NCBI GenBank assembly: GCA_025403435.1
Contig: CM046345.1
Location: forward strand, 7,754,235 to 7,818,234
Direction of reading: 5' to 3'
Length of the DNA stretch: 64,000 nt
Origin: Artocarpus heterophyllus
Taxonomy: Eukaryota > Streptophyta > Magnoliopsida > Rosales > Moraceae
Shown here: piece by piece, positions 1-12,300 of the stretch
How positions within the stretch are numbered: the stretch's first letter is position 1
Layout: the number at the start of each line of letters is the position of its first letter
Program-made: the position numbers and the translations under genes
The notes under the pieces: model-generated
What the model was told of the DNA's origin: nothing
What the model saw: the letters and a program-made list of their open reading frames with translations, nothing else
Database searches by the model: none

Positions 1-546
1 ACAACCTAGTTGAATAAAATAAAAAGGAAGGAGATTACCTTTTGTAAGTGACGTAATTCTAGAATAGCATCAACTCTAATACAAAGTTCTTAAAAGACAA
101 AATGTTGAGATAGGTGGAGGTCGTAAAATTTAATTAGAGGGGGTGGTTGGACCTCTAATGTCACAACCCGTCTTTTTACGGGCTGTGGTTTAACATTTTC
201 TTACGTATATATAAAAATCTTGAGAATATTTTTTTTCAATAAATATGTTACACATACATACTGAAACTTCTTTTATAATTATATGTATAGCTATACAAAC
301 AGCTTTCTTGTTAAAACACCACTTACTTAGCATGTCCAAAAGAGGTTTTGTTTCACTTAACCATACTATATCATTTATACATCAAGATCCAAAATAACTT
401 AAAATACATAGCAATGGAAACATATCTGTGGCAGTATCCACACCTTAGTCTACACATTGCTCATATTCTCCTATCAGCTCATCAGTATGTTCCTTCTGAC
501 CTTTTAGTGGAAATTCGTACAGTATAAAATAACTAGGTGAGCTTAT
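1..546. other. AT-rich non-coding DNA, possible Ty3 LTR fragment
   Basis: No gene is visible. From about 158 a TGTCACAACCCG motif, followed by a short inverted GC-rich hairpin (cccgtcttttta/cgggc), resembles the 5' end of many plant Ty3/Gypsy LTRs. I could not find a matching end or second LTR, so this is only suggestive. Confidence 0.3.
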
Positions 547-868
547 TGTCACGTCCCAAAAGAGCTCTTCTTGAGAGGTGGGCAGCCCAGGACTTAAGTA
601 CTGCTTTTCAGTCCTTTACCTAGCCGATGTGGGACTTTTTGGATGTTACACCCTCCTCCACCCAATCACGTGACGCCCCCGTCACGGATCAGCTCCCCTG
701 AGGGTCCCACTGGACCATGGAGAATCCACACAACAGGCAGGCAGTACCCCGCTCTGATACCACTTGTCACGTCCCAAAAGAGCTCTTCTTGAGAGGTGGG
801 CAGCCCAGGACTTAAGTACTGCTTTTCAGTCATTTACCTAGCCGATGTGGGACTTTTTGGATGTTACA
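547..868 (-). mobile_element. Complete TRIM retrotransposon (terminal-repeat in miniature)
   Basis: Two 104-bp direct repeats (547-650 and 765-868) differ at one base (614 C versus 832 A) and flank a 114-bp non-coding interior. On the minus strand each LTR runs TG...CA. The 5' LTR (765-868) is followed after 2 bases by TGGTATCAGAGC, the primer-binding site for initiator Met-tRNA. The interior ends in a purine tract (GGTGGAGGAGGG) just before the 3' LTR. TTAT lies immediately outside both ends as a possible target-site duplication. No protein is encoded, so mobilisation would depend on an autonomous element. The near-identity of the LTRs suggests recent insertion. There is no 5S-like segment, so it does not look like Cassandra. 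Confidence 0.9.
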
Positions 869-1602
869 TTATGCTTAGTAAGTCCAAACATAGCCCACAT
901 GAACCTTATACTAATATTTATGATCCATTTATGCTTTCTTATGAACATTCCTTATTCTTATCATATCTTCTCTTTCATTAGAGCCCAAGTGCTCATACCA
1001 TATGTGCACATAGGCCTTCGTAACACCAAAACCATAACATAACTTTAACTTCAAACTCCCCTTTACTTCGAGAGCTGGCACGACACTTTTCTTATTTCTA
1101 GTGATTCTTTTACTAGTCCAGTTATTTTGGTTATCATACCATGCATGTCAATATATGTACATACTAAGTGCAAACATTTACACTTTTCGATTGTGTAGCA
1201 CACACAGGCATGTTCACATAAATACACTGTGCACTAAAACCTACTCTTTCATATCATAGGTGGGTTTGGAACTTACTTATTTTTGCTGCTATTAAAACCG
1301 TCTTTGGGTTTCCTTTGTTACTCGTTTAAGGACTTGTTTGGCCAATTATATTGTTATTAGCCAAATCATCACTACTTAGCTATACGTCAATAAGGTATAC
1401 TTTTCGATCACTATTTTGAAATACTTTTCCGATTACTTAAAGTTTGACCGTCCTCTCGTTTCATTCCAATCTTATAACTTCTAAAAAAAGAATCCTTAGT
1501 AAGGTCGTTTTTCTCTATCTTATACGTTTCGGGGTCCGTACAACCTATTTTATGAAAAATGATGTTTTTGCCCTTGATGAGCCGCTTTGAATTCTTAAGC
1601 CC

Positions 1603-1718
1603 AACTTGGCTAATTGAACATGAAACGTCGCTTATTAGTGTGAAAACAAGTGTTCAGGGCAACTTGGCTAATTGAACATGAAACGTCGCTTATTAGTGTG
1701 AAAACAAGTGTTCAGGGC
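1603..1718. repeat. 58-bp exact tandem duplication
   Basis: The unit beginning aacttggctaattgaac occurs at 1603-1660 and again at 1661-1718 with no mismatch. Exact identity implies a recent duplication, inside what appears to be old LTR-derived DNA. Confidence 0.95.
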
Positions 1719-3589
1719 ATCGCATTTTTAGTTTGCAATAAAAGCCCAAGTTAAACAAAACCTTACAATTTTATTCCTCATTTGAAAATTTTTGACGATT
1801 TTGTCCTCGGGACAAAAAATAATCTTTTTAAACCATTAGTCTCCCTTTTTCAAGAGGATCAAATTTTCCCAAAGTACCATACCCTAATTCCTTTTGTAAA
1901 AAGACTTTTTTTCCCTAATTTTTGTTTCAATTTTAACAAATTTTGTAAAATCCATATATCACAAACGAATGCGATTTTTGATGAACCGCCCATGATTCCT
2001 AACTCTTTCTTCAAGATCTACAACTTTCATGTTTTGACTTTTTCGAAATTCCCACTGTACATGGGAGTTTTTGGTCATTTTTCACATCTGTCGATAATGT
2101 AATTTTATTTACAATTTAGTCCCTAAACAGTTTTTGTAAAAATCAACTTTAAAAACAACATTCTAGCCACTATTTATACAGTTTCATTACCTTCTCAAAC
2201 AATTTTCATGCCAAATCACCAATCTTTTTCAAAACTAACATCAAACTTGTAATATTAACCTATTTTACACCAAATGACCCTTTTTTACATTTAAACATCA
2301 ATTTCAACAACACAACCACATCATAAACCATATACGCAAACAATCAAACCATAAACTTGCTTAAATATCCATATGCCTTTTGAAATAATCAAAATCAAAA
2401 CAAAAGCCAAATAAACTTTAGATTTGAAAAGTTAAACTTACCAAAAGAAAAATTGATGATCTTAGCTTTCCAAGGGCTTCTTTGAAACTTTTTTCTAGGC
2501 ATATTTCATATAAGAAAATCTTTGGTCACAATCCCCTCCCAAACCAAGAGGAAAATTTGAGAAAAAGTTTAGATTTTTACCTCAAAATTGATAAAACCCT
2601 TTGAGCTTTGCTTCTTGGAACTTGTTTGGGGTCAATTTGCAAAGATTTGGGTTTGGAAAATTGTTTTGAGAAAGACTCTATAGCTGCAGAATATGAATGG
2701 GTGAGGAAATGAAGAATTTGCTACTTTAAGTCTTTAATTAAAGACTTATCTTTATCTCTCTTTATTTTTTTTTTTGAATGGGCGAGTCACCTACTAGGTT
2801 ATAATTATGGGTATTAGTGGTTAATTGTGATTGGGCCAGCCTTCTCGTATGGTGGCCCAATAAGAATCCCTTGGGTGTCCACTTAGTGGGACTCACCACT
2901 TTACACAGTGTAATTTTTCACTCTAGTATTTTTCTTATACCGTTGAGGTGAAACCGTTGAAAAACATCTTCTTGAACTGTATTAAATATTCACTTTTGGA
3001 GTTCAAACACAATATTTTCTATATCTATGTTTTTACTTTAGCAGTGTACTTACACTGCGTCGTACCTTTTTTGCACTATTTTAGGGTTTTGGCATACTTT
3101 TTACTTTATTTTGATCTTAATCGTTCATTAATTTATACCACAATATTATAATTAATTGTGATATAAAAGTCGTTTCATGGATATTATTTATAAATTTTTG
3201 AGCTTTTAAGCTCCAAAAATCTGTATTTAGTAATATCTAATATCGTATCAAATTTTCAATGAAACTTCCTATTAACATTATTTATTATATATTATCATAG
3301 TTTTTACAAAAATTATAATTTTTTAAAGGTAAATTTATTAATTAAATTAATTAAATATTAGATTTTATTAATGCATTTTCCTTGGCTATTACATCTAAGG
3401 TTGGCTTTGCACGTGTTGCCAAGCTATTGACTAAATTTGATCTCCACGCTTGTCGAACTATGGCCTTTTTAATGGTGGTGGTGATGTGCCACTTAGAGCT
3501 TCTAATGGGCTGGATCAAAGGAAAAGGTGATGACGAAGGTTGTTTGGTTAAAGCGTTCTTCCTAACGATGGTGGTGATGTCTCACTTTT

Positions 3590-3750
3590 AAGGTATTTGA
3601 TATAGTAGTTAGAACTATTGGTTAGAAGTGTGAACATTGTAGCATGTGAGAACTTTATATTGTAGCAATTTTTTGCTTTTACTAAGCATGTAAGAGTTTT
3701 ACACTGTTTATAACTGAAAAATTGGTTAGAACTAACTAATGTCAAATAAG
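3590..3750. mobile_element. Degenerate MITE, GGGTGTTTGG family
   Basis: It carries the diagnostic inner motif of this family, a repeated gtagcatgtgagaa / agcatgtaagagttttacactgt pair, and ends that resemble the terminal repeats (aaggtatttg...caaataa). It is more diverged than the copy at 14332. Confidence 0.6.
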
Positions 3751-5544
3751 TTATTAGAGATCTTTTAGGGGTTTAATCTACGTGGTTGTGGGACTTATGT
3801 GATCCAACAACAACTTAGCGACACAGGCTCATGCACCGCTATTTTAGGGCTCTTCAACAACATTTAATGTCCCTTAAACTTTGTTGCTTTCTCTAGTGGT
3901 TGTTTCTCGACCGTATTGTCATTAAAGACTCTGGTAGTAGTACTTGGTTATTTCTATTGTTTTTCTGAATGTTGCGGTTTGCAATAGTAGTGGTTTTTAT
4001 TTCAATGCTTGTGTATTGTTTTTTTAGTGTTGGGTTATGTTTTCGTTTTGCTAAGTTTACATCTTAGCCTTGGAGTGCTTCTTGAAAAAATAGAAATATA
4101 TTTATTTGGAATAATAGTTTTCGTTTTGCTAGTTTTATATCTTAGTGTTTGTGCGTTCTTGGTTTATTGATTTTGGTCAATCGGATCTTTCCAATCAACT
4201 GTGGAGATTTTGTTAAAGAGATAATTTATAGTCGATCTTAGATCTTGGTTTACGTCAACTTCTCATGAGTGTTTTATTTGAATTTATTCATAGAATGAAA
4301 CTGGTTAATTGTTGAAGGTTAATTTTTATTTAGTTTTGAGGCTATATCAGTCAATTTTGGTGTTCCAATCGACTTCCTTTGGAATATCAATCCTAGATCT
4401 AGATCTAGGATCACTTCCTAATTATGATGATAAGACGAAAAATAACAAAAAAGACAAAATATGGTCTAATTAATAAACAACATTTTTCACTGTTGCCAAA
4501 AAATGAAGGTGAATTGTAGGAAATGCTAAATTTTTTTTTTTTTTAATTATTGGTAGCAAATATAAGTATAACATATGATAATGATAAATGTCTTCTATTT
4601 AGAGGTGCTCAAAAATCCGCTAATTCATCCAAACTATGTAATCTAAATCAAATTGAATTAAACTGGTGGTTTTTTTACACAAATATTTTAGGCCGTTTGG
4701 TTATTGGTTTGAACTTCAAAACCACCTATTAAACCGCCATATTATTTAACTTTATTTTTAAAATATTTTTATATAACAATTTTTATTTTCATTGTTTATT
4801 ACAAGCAGTTCTACTCATATAAAATGCACTTTTCCACACTCTACAATTACACTTTTCCTATTTACTCATCATCATTCAAGAAAACAAAATCAAATTAAAG
4901 AACCAATATATACAACTAAAACTAACCCATAAAATGGAACCTTAGCCTTCCCCCATCTAGCAACTAATGTCCTCTCTCTGCATTGTTGCCGGCCAACTTG
5001 CTATACCGTTATTGTCACATTGTCTCTCATGCCACCGGCCCAACTAACCATGGTGTCAATTAAAGATATTAGTAGGAGCAAAAATTTAAGAACACCAGTG
5101 GAAAGCTTTAATTTAAGTTTAAATTTTAATTGTGTTATCTCGTGTTATCTAGTTATGTTTTTGTTGACTTTTTAATTTGGTAATTGATGAACTTTGGTTT
5201 ATGTTATTGTGACTTTTTATATTGGTTTTTGATTTGTATTAGAACTTTGAAAAGTAAACTTTTAGACATTTTATAATTGTTGATAAATGTTAAAAAAAAT
5301 TAATCTTAAGTACAAACTGCCTAAACCAAACCACTCAAACCGCTTATGAATGATTTCGTTTGGTTTGGTTTTATTTTAAATATCAAACTGCACAAACTGT
5401 TCAAAAATAAAATTTATTTTTGGTTTGGTCCATGAATTAGAGAAAAAACAAACTGCCCACGAACACCCCAACTTCTATTAATCTAACTATACACATCAAA
5501 TAATTGTGTTGACCAGAATACCCTCAATTTAAACTAGGTTTTTT

Positions 5545-7485
5545 TGTTGGAAAATAAGTATGCAATGGAATTTTAAAATTTTAAATCAGAGCATTTTTTA
5601 AAACACAAGTTTGAGATACTAAATACATAAATTAATGACAGATCTTACTAACCTCTTTTGTATACCGAAGTGGGCTTGAATCCGTATAGAGAAGAACGTT
5701 CCAAAAGAGCCTCAACCAACTGGTCTTTTTTGTTATTCTCTATCAACGATCAGAGTGTAGGTGGTCACATGTCATACAGCTCTTCCTCCGATGACTTTCC
5801 TTCCAACCAATTAAGAAGACCTAGAGCTAAGATTCTTGATATTGAACAATAGCTGTCAGGAAATTTAGAGTTTTTCAAACTAGAGTACTCACTTTATGCT
5901 TCTCAACTAATCTAAATAACTGAGAAACACCCTTTTATTTATAGTGGCTGAATCTACGGTCAAGCCCTATTAGATAAAGCCTCAAAATTTGAATCTGGAT
6001 CAACTTCTAATGAAAAACACATCTAAAACATGCATACAGATTATCGCACAATCGGCAGGCCAGACTAACACCTCGGCCTGCCAAACTTAACCTATCTACA
6101 AGTCGAACTAGTGCATCGCCCTGCTGAACTTGCTATAATTTAATCCTTAAGAAAATCTTATTTTCCACCTGAGAATCTTGGATAGAGCCTTAGTTTTAAT
6201 TCAAATAACCAAATAGAGAAGTTATCTGATTAAAACAGTCATATTTAGATAATCCAATAGAAAATAAAATATTATCTAAACAATTCAACATGTTTATCTT
6301 GAATTAATTTACAAATTTAATTCAATTGATAAACTAACATAAATTATCCAATCTTATTGAATTTCAGCCAATCTAATTATTTAACATAAGTCACTAATAT
6401 GTAAGAAAAATGTGTTGTATTATTACAGGATTTATTTGAGCTAGTAAAGGGACTCGATGGACATATACAGTTTAAGCTCCTATAATTATAAAATATAATA
6501 TTTTAGATACATATTTTATAATTATTAACTCAAATGTTATTTTACTAAAAGCTTAGAGCTACACTCGCAAACTATATAAAATTACGAAGCTTCAAGTAAG
6601 TTAACCGTCTATGACATATCATAATGTGTCATATCTCCATAGGATATTCATAATCGGCTTAAGGATAAATTTTGTTTTGCCTTATCAATTATTTTTTTAT
6701 CTTACGTTCTATTATCACACCATTTGAATACTTATTATCCAAAGATAGTGTACTATTAGTTATACCTATACATCCAAATGGTTGAGCGCTCCAGTTTTTC
6801 AATTACAGGCTAACGCATATAAAAAAATATCAGTAACTCTACAAAAGAGCTATGAATTTCATATTTATGAATAAAAAGTCTACGCAATCAGGAGTGATGT
6901 CTCCAACGTACCGGTATACGTATCATCATAAAGTCATGATGTCACCCTTTGGTACATCAAAAGATATAAGTCAAGAATACAGGCCTATTATACATTTTAG
7001 GATTAAGACACAACACATATAATTGTCTAAAGTGAATTGATTTGCACAAATGGAATTATGAATCCAAATCAATTCAACTTTATGTCCCGATCTAATACAT
7101 CATCACCTATGACAATGCACCAATATTTCTACTCGCGGAGTCCCACTCCGATGACCAAGACAAGCTATCTCCTATTAGGGATATAGACAACATAATAATC
7201 TTAGCATGAATAAAACGTCAAACTTTATTTCCTTGATTGCGGATCTTATGATTTAGACTATCACATTTAAGATTAATGTCTTCCGTATAATCTATCATTT
7301 ATATGCATGATTCTTAAACGTTTAGATTGATAGTCTCAAACTTTTGTTTGCTTATCATATATTCAATAGAAATGAATGTAAAGAGGACAACATTTGGTAC
7401 ATGAATAATAAATAAACTCTTTATTGATAAAATATCTCCAAAAACATATTACAATATTTTACTCCTTAGGGCACTATGTCCAACA
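5545..7485 (+). mobile_element. Solo LTR, about 1.94 kb, of a retrotransposon
   Basis: Starts TGTTGG and ends CCAACA, with TTTTT on both sides as a 5-bp target-site duplication (low complexity, but exactly placed). It is homologous over its length to 39376-41370. An AATAAA-type polyadenylation signal lies near the 3' end (about 7408-7414), suggesting plus orientation. No internal domain follows, so this is a solo LTR left by LTR-LTR recombination. The short frame at 5658-5852 lies inside the LTR and is not a gene. Confidence 0.85.
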
Positions 7486-9375
7486 TTTTTTCCTCTTTTC
7501 TTTCTTATATCCCTCCTTCTTCCCTCTCTCCTTTCTCCCCCTGTTTCTTTCTCTCCCCCTCCGCCTTCTTTGTTCTTGCCATCATGGGGGTAGATTGGCT
7601 ATGGAGATTTGGTCTTCAACCATGGCAAAGCTTCTTCACAAACCCAGACTAGAGACCGTTAGCGAGTCAAATGTCACTCGCATCAGAGAGGAAAAGACGA
7701 TATAGAGGATGAGATCCGTCACCCATCATCATCGTCATCGCGTATGAGTTTGCCATTTGTCATCCATCCTCGCTTGTCAAAGAGACATGGAGACACCAAA
7801 TCCACCATCGAGGAAGAGCGAGGAGAAAGAGAGAAATGGGGAGAAAGAGGAGAGAAACAAGGAGATATGAGAGGAGAGAGAATAAGAAAATCATATGGGA
7901 AATTGCGTTGGGTGGCTAATTCTTCACCCAACCCAAAATATTTCATTAAAGGTTTTGAATTTTAAGTAAATGGTTGATCCTCCTATAACAATGGAGTTGC
8001 TATCTTCCTGTCTCCTTGGCGACGAAGTCCGAGCTAGTCTTGAAGATCCGGCACAACGTTATTGCAGCTCAATGGCAAAGGGCGTAGTTGGAGCTGGGTT
8101 TGCACCTATAGATGCTGTAGAGAAAAAAAGGGAGAGAGAAGAAAATGGGAGATGAGAAAGGAAGATTGTGCATGGACTATTGTATTTGGTGGCAGTCATG
8201 ACTAGAAGAGAAGAGCTAGGGTATTAGTTCTGTAAAAAATGTTTTTTTTTTAAGTGTTATAATAATAAGAAACGATCATTTAGCTTATTTCAAAAAAGTA
8301 GGGCCATTTGCTAAGTCTTTATATCTGCCATTTAATTCTATATCCCAAATCGGATTTGTTGTTCAAAAAAAATCCGATCTGTTAGTGTTGGAGTATTTTG
8401 ATCTATACAATTATTTAATTAAAGGGATATTTTTATTTTTATACCTGATATTTTAAAATTATCAAAAAATTATATTAAATTCTTACATTTTTCAAGTTAA
8501 AGTTTGATTTTGACAACAAAAAGATCTAAACATCCTTAAAGAAAAACTGAAAAATACATAAAAATTTGAAAAAAAGCTGAAATTTGCAAAATGTAAAGGA
8601 CATTTAAGCATGAAAAATTTAAGAAAAAGCTAAATTTTTTGACATGTGAAGGCCATTTAAACACTTTACAAAGTCAAAATTAAACTTTGACCTGAAAAGG
8701 ATAAGAATTTAACATGAATTTAAAATGTAAAAGTATAATGGTGTTAAAGTTCAAATTATAAGGCATAAAATTTAATAACCTCAAAATGGAATGTACAAAA
8801 ATGAAAACAACCCTTAATTAAATTGAGGCATTTTTTAAAATCTTAAAACATGTTGGTTTTTATTATCGATAATTTTATGAAATATAACCGTTTCCCTTAT
8901 TCTCCCAAGAAAAAAAAAAAGCTCGAGTACACTTGAACTAATTAAAATTAAAAAAAATATATCATATTTTAAGAAAAGAAAACGTTATTGAAAACGTGGC
9001 ATATTATTCGGACCAAATGACCATTGTACTACCAGTTTTGTGTTGGACGCCAGTGTTAAAAGAATGGTTTTATTCACATGCTTCACTTGCATGACGTTTC
9101 ATTTTCGTAAATTTGTGCCACAAGCATTAAATGAACATTAAACAACTGGATAGGAACAAATAATATTCGAAGTAATTATTCTTATTTTGGAAAAATTTGA
9201 GGTGGATTTTGCAGATTCTTGGGACGTCTCAATCTTTGAATCTCTCCACCAAACCCTTGCTTTTTAAATCGAACCCAGAATTCAGATCCTTACATCGTTA
9301 CCAGATTTTATTCCAATTCCTTTTTTTTCTTTTGGGATTTTCTCCTTTTTTTTCTTTGGAAGTGTCAAACAAACA
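7486..9375. other. Intergenic DNA upstream of AnPRT
   Basis: 7490-8250 contains C/T-rich and GA-rich low-complexity stretches whose open frames on both strands reflect composition. 8250-9180 is AT-rich with no gene. The last 150 bases before 9376 are T-rich and would hold the promoter and 5' leader of AnPRT. No clear TATA box was identified. Confidence 0.5.
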
Positions 9376-12300
9376 ATGGCATTGCGCAGCCTTCAATCCC
9401 CAGTTGGGTTTTCGTCATCGCTGTACGGAAGCGGCTTTAAGCTTGAGCCCGGAAATCGTACGGCCACGCCGCCATTGATTTTCTGTCCAAGCCGGAGAAG
9501 CTTGAATTCCAGAGAGATTTCGTCGCTGGCCGGAGCTCTGCCAACTGTTCAAGAAAACTCCTCCCATCCCACAACTTCTTTTAATGAGGTTCAATTTTGA
9601 ACTTTTTTTTGCTGTCTTTTTTTATTTTCTAATGTCAGTATTTTTTGGAAAACTTGAATTGGGTTTTTTTTTTTTTTTTTGTGGGCAGTTGATAGAATCA
9701 TTGATAAGTGGAGTTGATTTGTCGGCGTCAGAGGCTGAAGCGTCGCTGGATTTCTTGCTAAATGGTGCCGACGAAGCTTTGATCAGTGCTTTTCTTGTGT
9801 TAATGAGAGCAAAAGGAGAGACTTATGAGGAAGTAAGAGTGTTTTTTTTTCCCCTCATACATTTGACTTTTGGTTTTGATATGAAAATAAGAACTTGGAA
9901 TTAGAATTTCACTTAAGAGGGAATAGATTTTATCCCACCTAATATAATTATAGATTGTTGAATTTATTATTATTATTATTATTTTTTTTTAAGGGAAGGG
10001 ACTTTAATCCTGATAAGCATTTGAAGAAGAAACTTGGTGATGTAGGGCTATGATAGAACTTAGAGAGAAGAATAGAATAGACAGTGAATCGAGAAACAAG
10101 CGGAGAAGTGAAACCATGAGAGAGAGAGAAATTGAATCACAGGAAAGAAAAGAAGGGGTTGTAGGAAGAGAACACGAAATTAAGAGAAGGAAAACGAATG
10201 ATTTAATCTTAATTCATCAATCATTGCCATATTAAAATCACAATCACTTAGATATTAATAAATATCTAAACTAACAAGAAGGTAACCTTAACTAAATTCG
10301 AAACAATCCTACGAGATAAACACAAGCTTAATTCAAAATTAAATATTAAAGCTAGAATAATTCCTGAAAGATAACTATACAAATTTAAGTTTAAAATTTT
10401 AATCTTGTTGCTCCCTATCACTTGCTGGGTGCATATGTTTAAGGAAATAATGAAAGAAATCATGGTTAAACTTAAATCCTGATAAGCATTAGGTTCTTTA
10501 AAGAAAGAAACTTGGTGGAAGTAATCAGAGAAATTATTTATTGATTTTAGTGATTAAAACAGATTGTGGGATTAGCAAGGGCAATGATCAAGCATAGTTT
10601 GAAGGTAGAAGGTTTAGGTGATGCTGTGGACATTGTTGGAACGGGTGGTGATGGAGCAAACACCGTGAACATATCCACGGGGGCTTCGATTCTCGCTGCA
10701 GCTTGCGGTGCCAAAGTTGCAAAGGCAGGATCTGTCTTCATTAAATCCTCAAATGCATATATCTTGCCATAAATAATGAAAACTGGATTAAAATTGTGTG
10801 TGTGTTTTTTTTCTCTCCTCTTTAAAGCAAGGAAACCGTTCAAGTTCCTCCGCTTGCGGAAGTGCCGATGTATTAGAAGCAATGGGTGTAGTTCTTGACC
10901 TGCAACCTGAGGTTGGTGCATTAAATTTAAATTGTCGAACTCCTTAATCGAATTTCAATTAGTCATTGTCTTTGCTACTAGCAACTTTAAACATCTGTGA
11001 TGCAAAAGCTATATTTGGTGGAAAAAGGTGTAAAAATGGTGTATTTAAATTTTTTGTCATTGTCTTTGCTACTAGCAGCTTTAAACATCTGTGATGCAAA
11101 ACCTATATTTGGCCAAAAAAACAACTGTCAAAATGGTGTATTTGATTTTTTTTTTTTATTTTTTTTGCATATTACTATTTTGGATGCCATGTTTAATTTT
11201 TGGCATAAATTTTAAGCTTTCAGAACTTGTAAAAGGGAAATTATTAATTCTTAAAAAACTTGAAAATAACAATGTTGCAATTATTAAGTAAAATAAACAA
11301 CATTGCAACCAATTAGCAATCAAATGCCAAAATTTGTCATGTGCTATATTTGGGGTTAAATTGACACCAAGTATAACATTAACCAAATTTTACACTACGT
11401 ATGGCATAAGATTAGAAAGTGGTTTTCATACCCAAATGCCAAATTTTGCATTGGCATAAAAATTTTGGCATTAAATTTGTGATGCTCTTGGGTAGTTTGA
11501 GTGTTACATTTGTTTGTTGAACTCATTTATTTTGATAATAGGGAGTTGCAAGGTGTGTAAATGAAGCAGGAATTGGTTTTATGATGGCTCCAATATATCA
11601 TCCAGCTATGAAGATTGTCCGGCCAATCAGGAAAAAGCTAAAAGTGAAAACTGTATTCAATGTGTTGGGCCCTATGTTGAATCCGGCGAGAGTACCTTAT
11701 GCTGTTGTTGGTGTCTACGCAGAGGATTTGGTAAGTTTTTATTCATAGAGTTGTGGCAATATATTGGCATCCAGGGGTCGTGGACCGACCTTAGAATTTG
11801 ATGTAATTATTTTATTCAAATCTATTAAGCTCCTATTGAAGGCATCTTTTCTGTTAACTTTCTGCTTCTACGTATGAGAATTGCTTTTTATGTTGGGATT
11901 CCAATATTATAGCATTTTAAACTTTTACTTCAACTAGTTTGGTGACGTGTGTCTATATAAGGGTTTAGCGGCGGGAGAATTTGCAAAGATGATAACAGCG
12001 TCTAATGTTTTTTGTTCCTGCTGATTTTTTTTAAATTCTGAGAGCTCCCTTTTTCCTTGCAACAAAATTTCCATTGTTTAATCTAAGAGGTGTTTTCAAA
12101 ACGGCATCATTTATGTGCATGATGCTAATAGTGTCGTGTATTTTAAGTCAAAATACCCATGTAGCTATCTAGAACCAAATTTGACGTGTAAATTAGGATG
12201 GGTGCCACTTTTGAAGTTTAGTTATTCATCTGTTTTACTCTTATATGTAAATTAGGATGGTTCATTCGAATGTCAATTCTCTAAAAGTGATATTCCTTTA

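Larger units (their letters stand above)
869..5544. other. Repeat-derived intergenic DNA, no gene
   Basis: AT-rich sequence without a credible gene. The open frames (such as 1782-2102 and 3382-3591) lack family resemblance and coding character. Much of 880-2950 looks like old LTR sequence into which the TRIM element inserted. A 58-bp exact tandem duplication and one degenerate MITE copy lie here and are listed separately. Confidence 0.5.

Noticed and set aside
750..764. tRNA-like GGTATCAGAGC motif
   Set aside because: It is the primer-binding site of the TRIM element, not part of a tRNA gene; no cloverleaf surrounds it.
1782..2102. 106-aa Phe-rich plus-strand frame
   Set aside because: T-rich composition in retroelement-like DNA; no domain.
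3382..3591. 69-aa frame with hydrophobic segments
   Set aside because: Lies in LTR-like and MITE-bearing DNA, no homology recognised, no supporting splice or promoter signal.
7719..8155. Several overlapping frames rich in Arg/Glu or Ser/Pro
   Set aside because: Produced on both strands by GA/CT low-complexity sequence; phases conflict.
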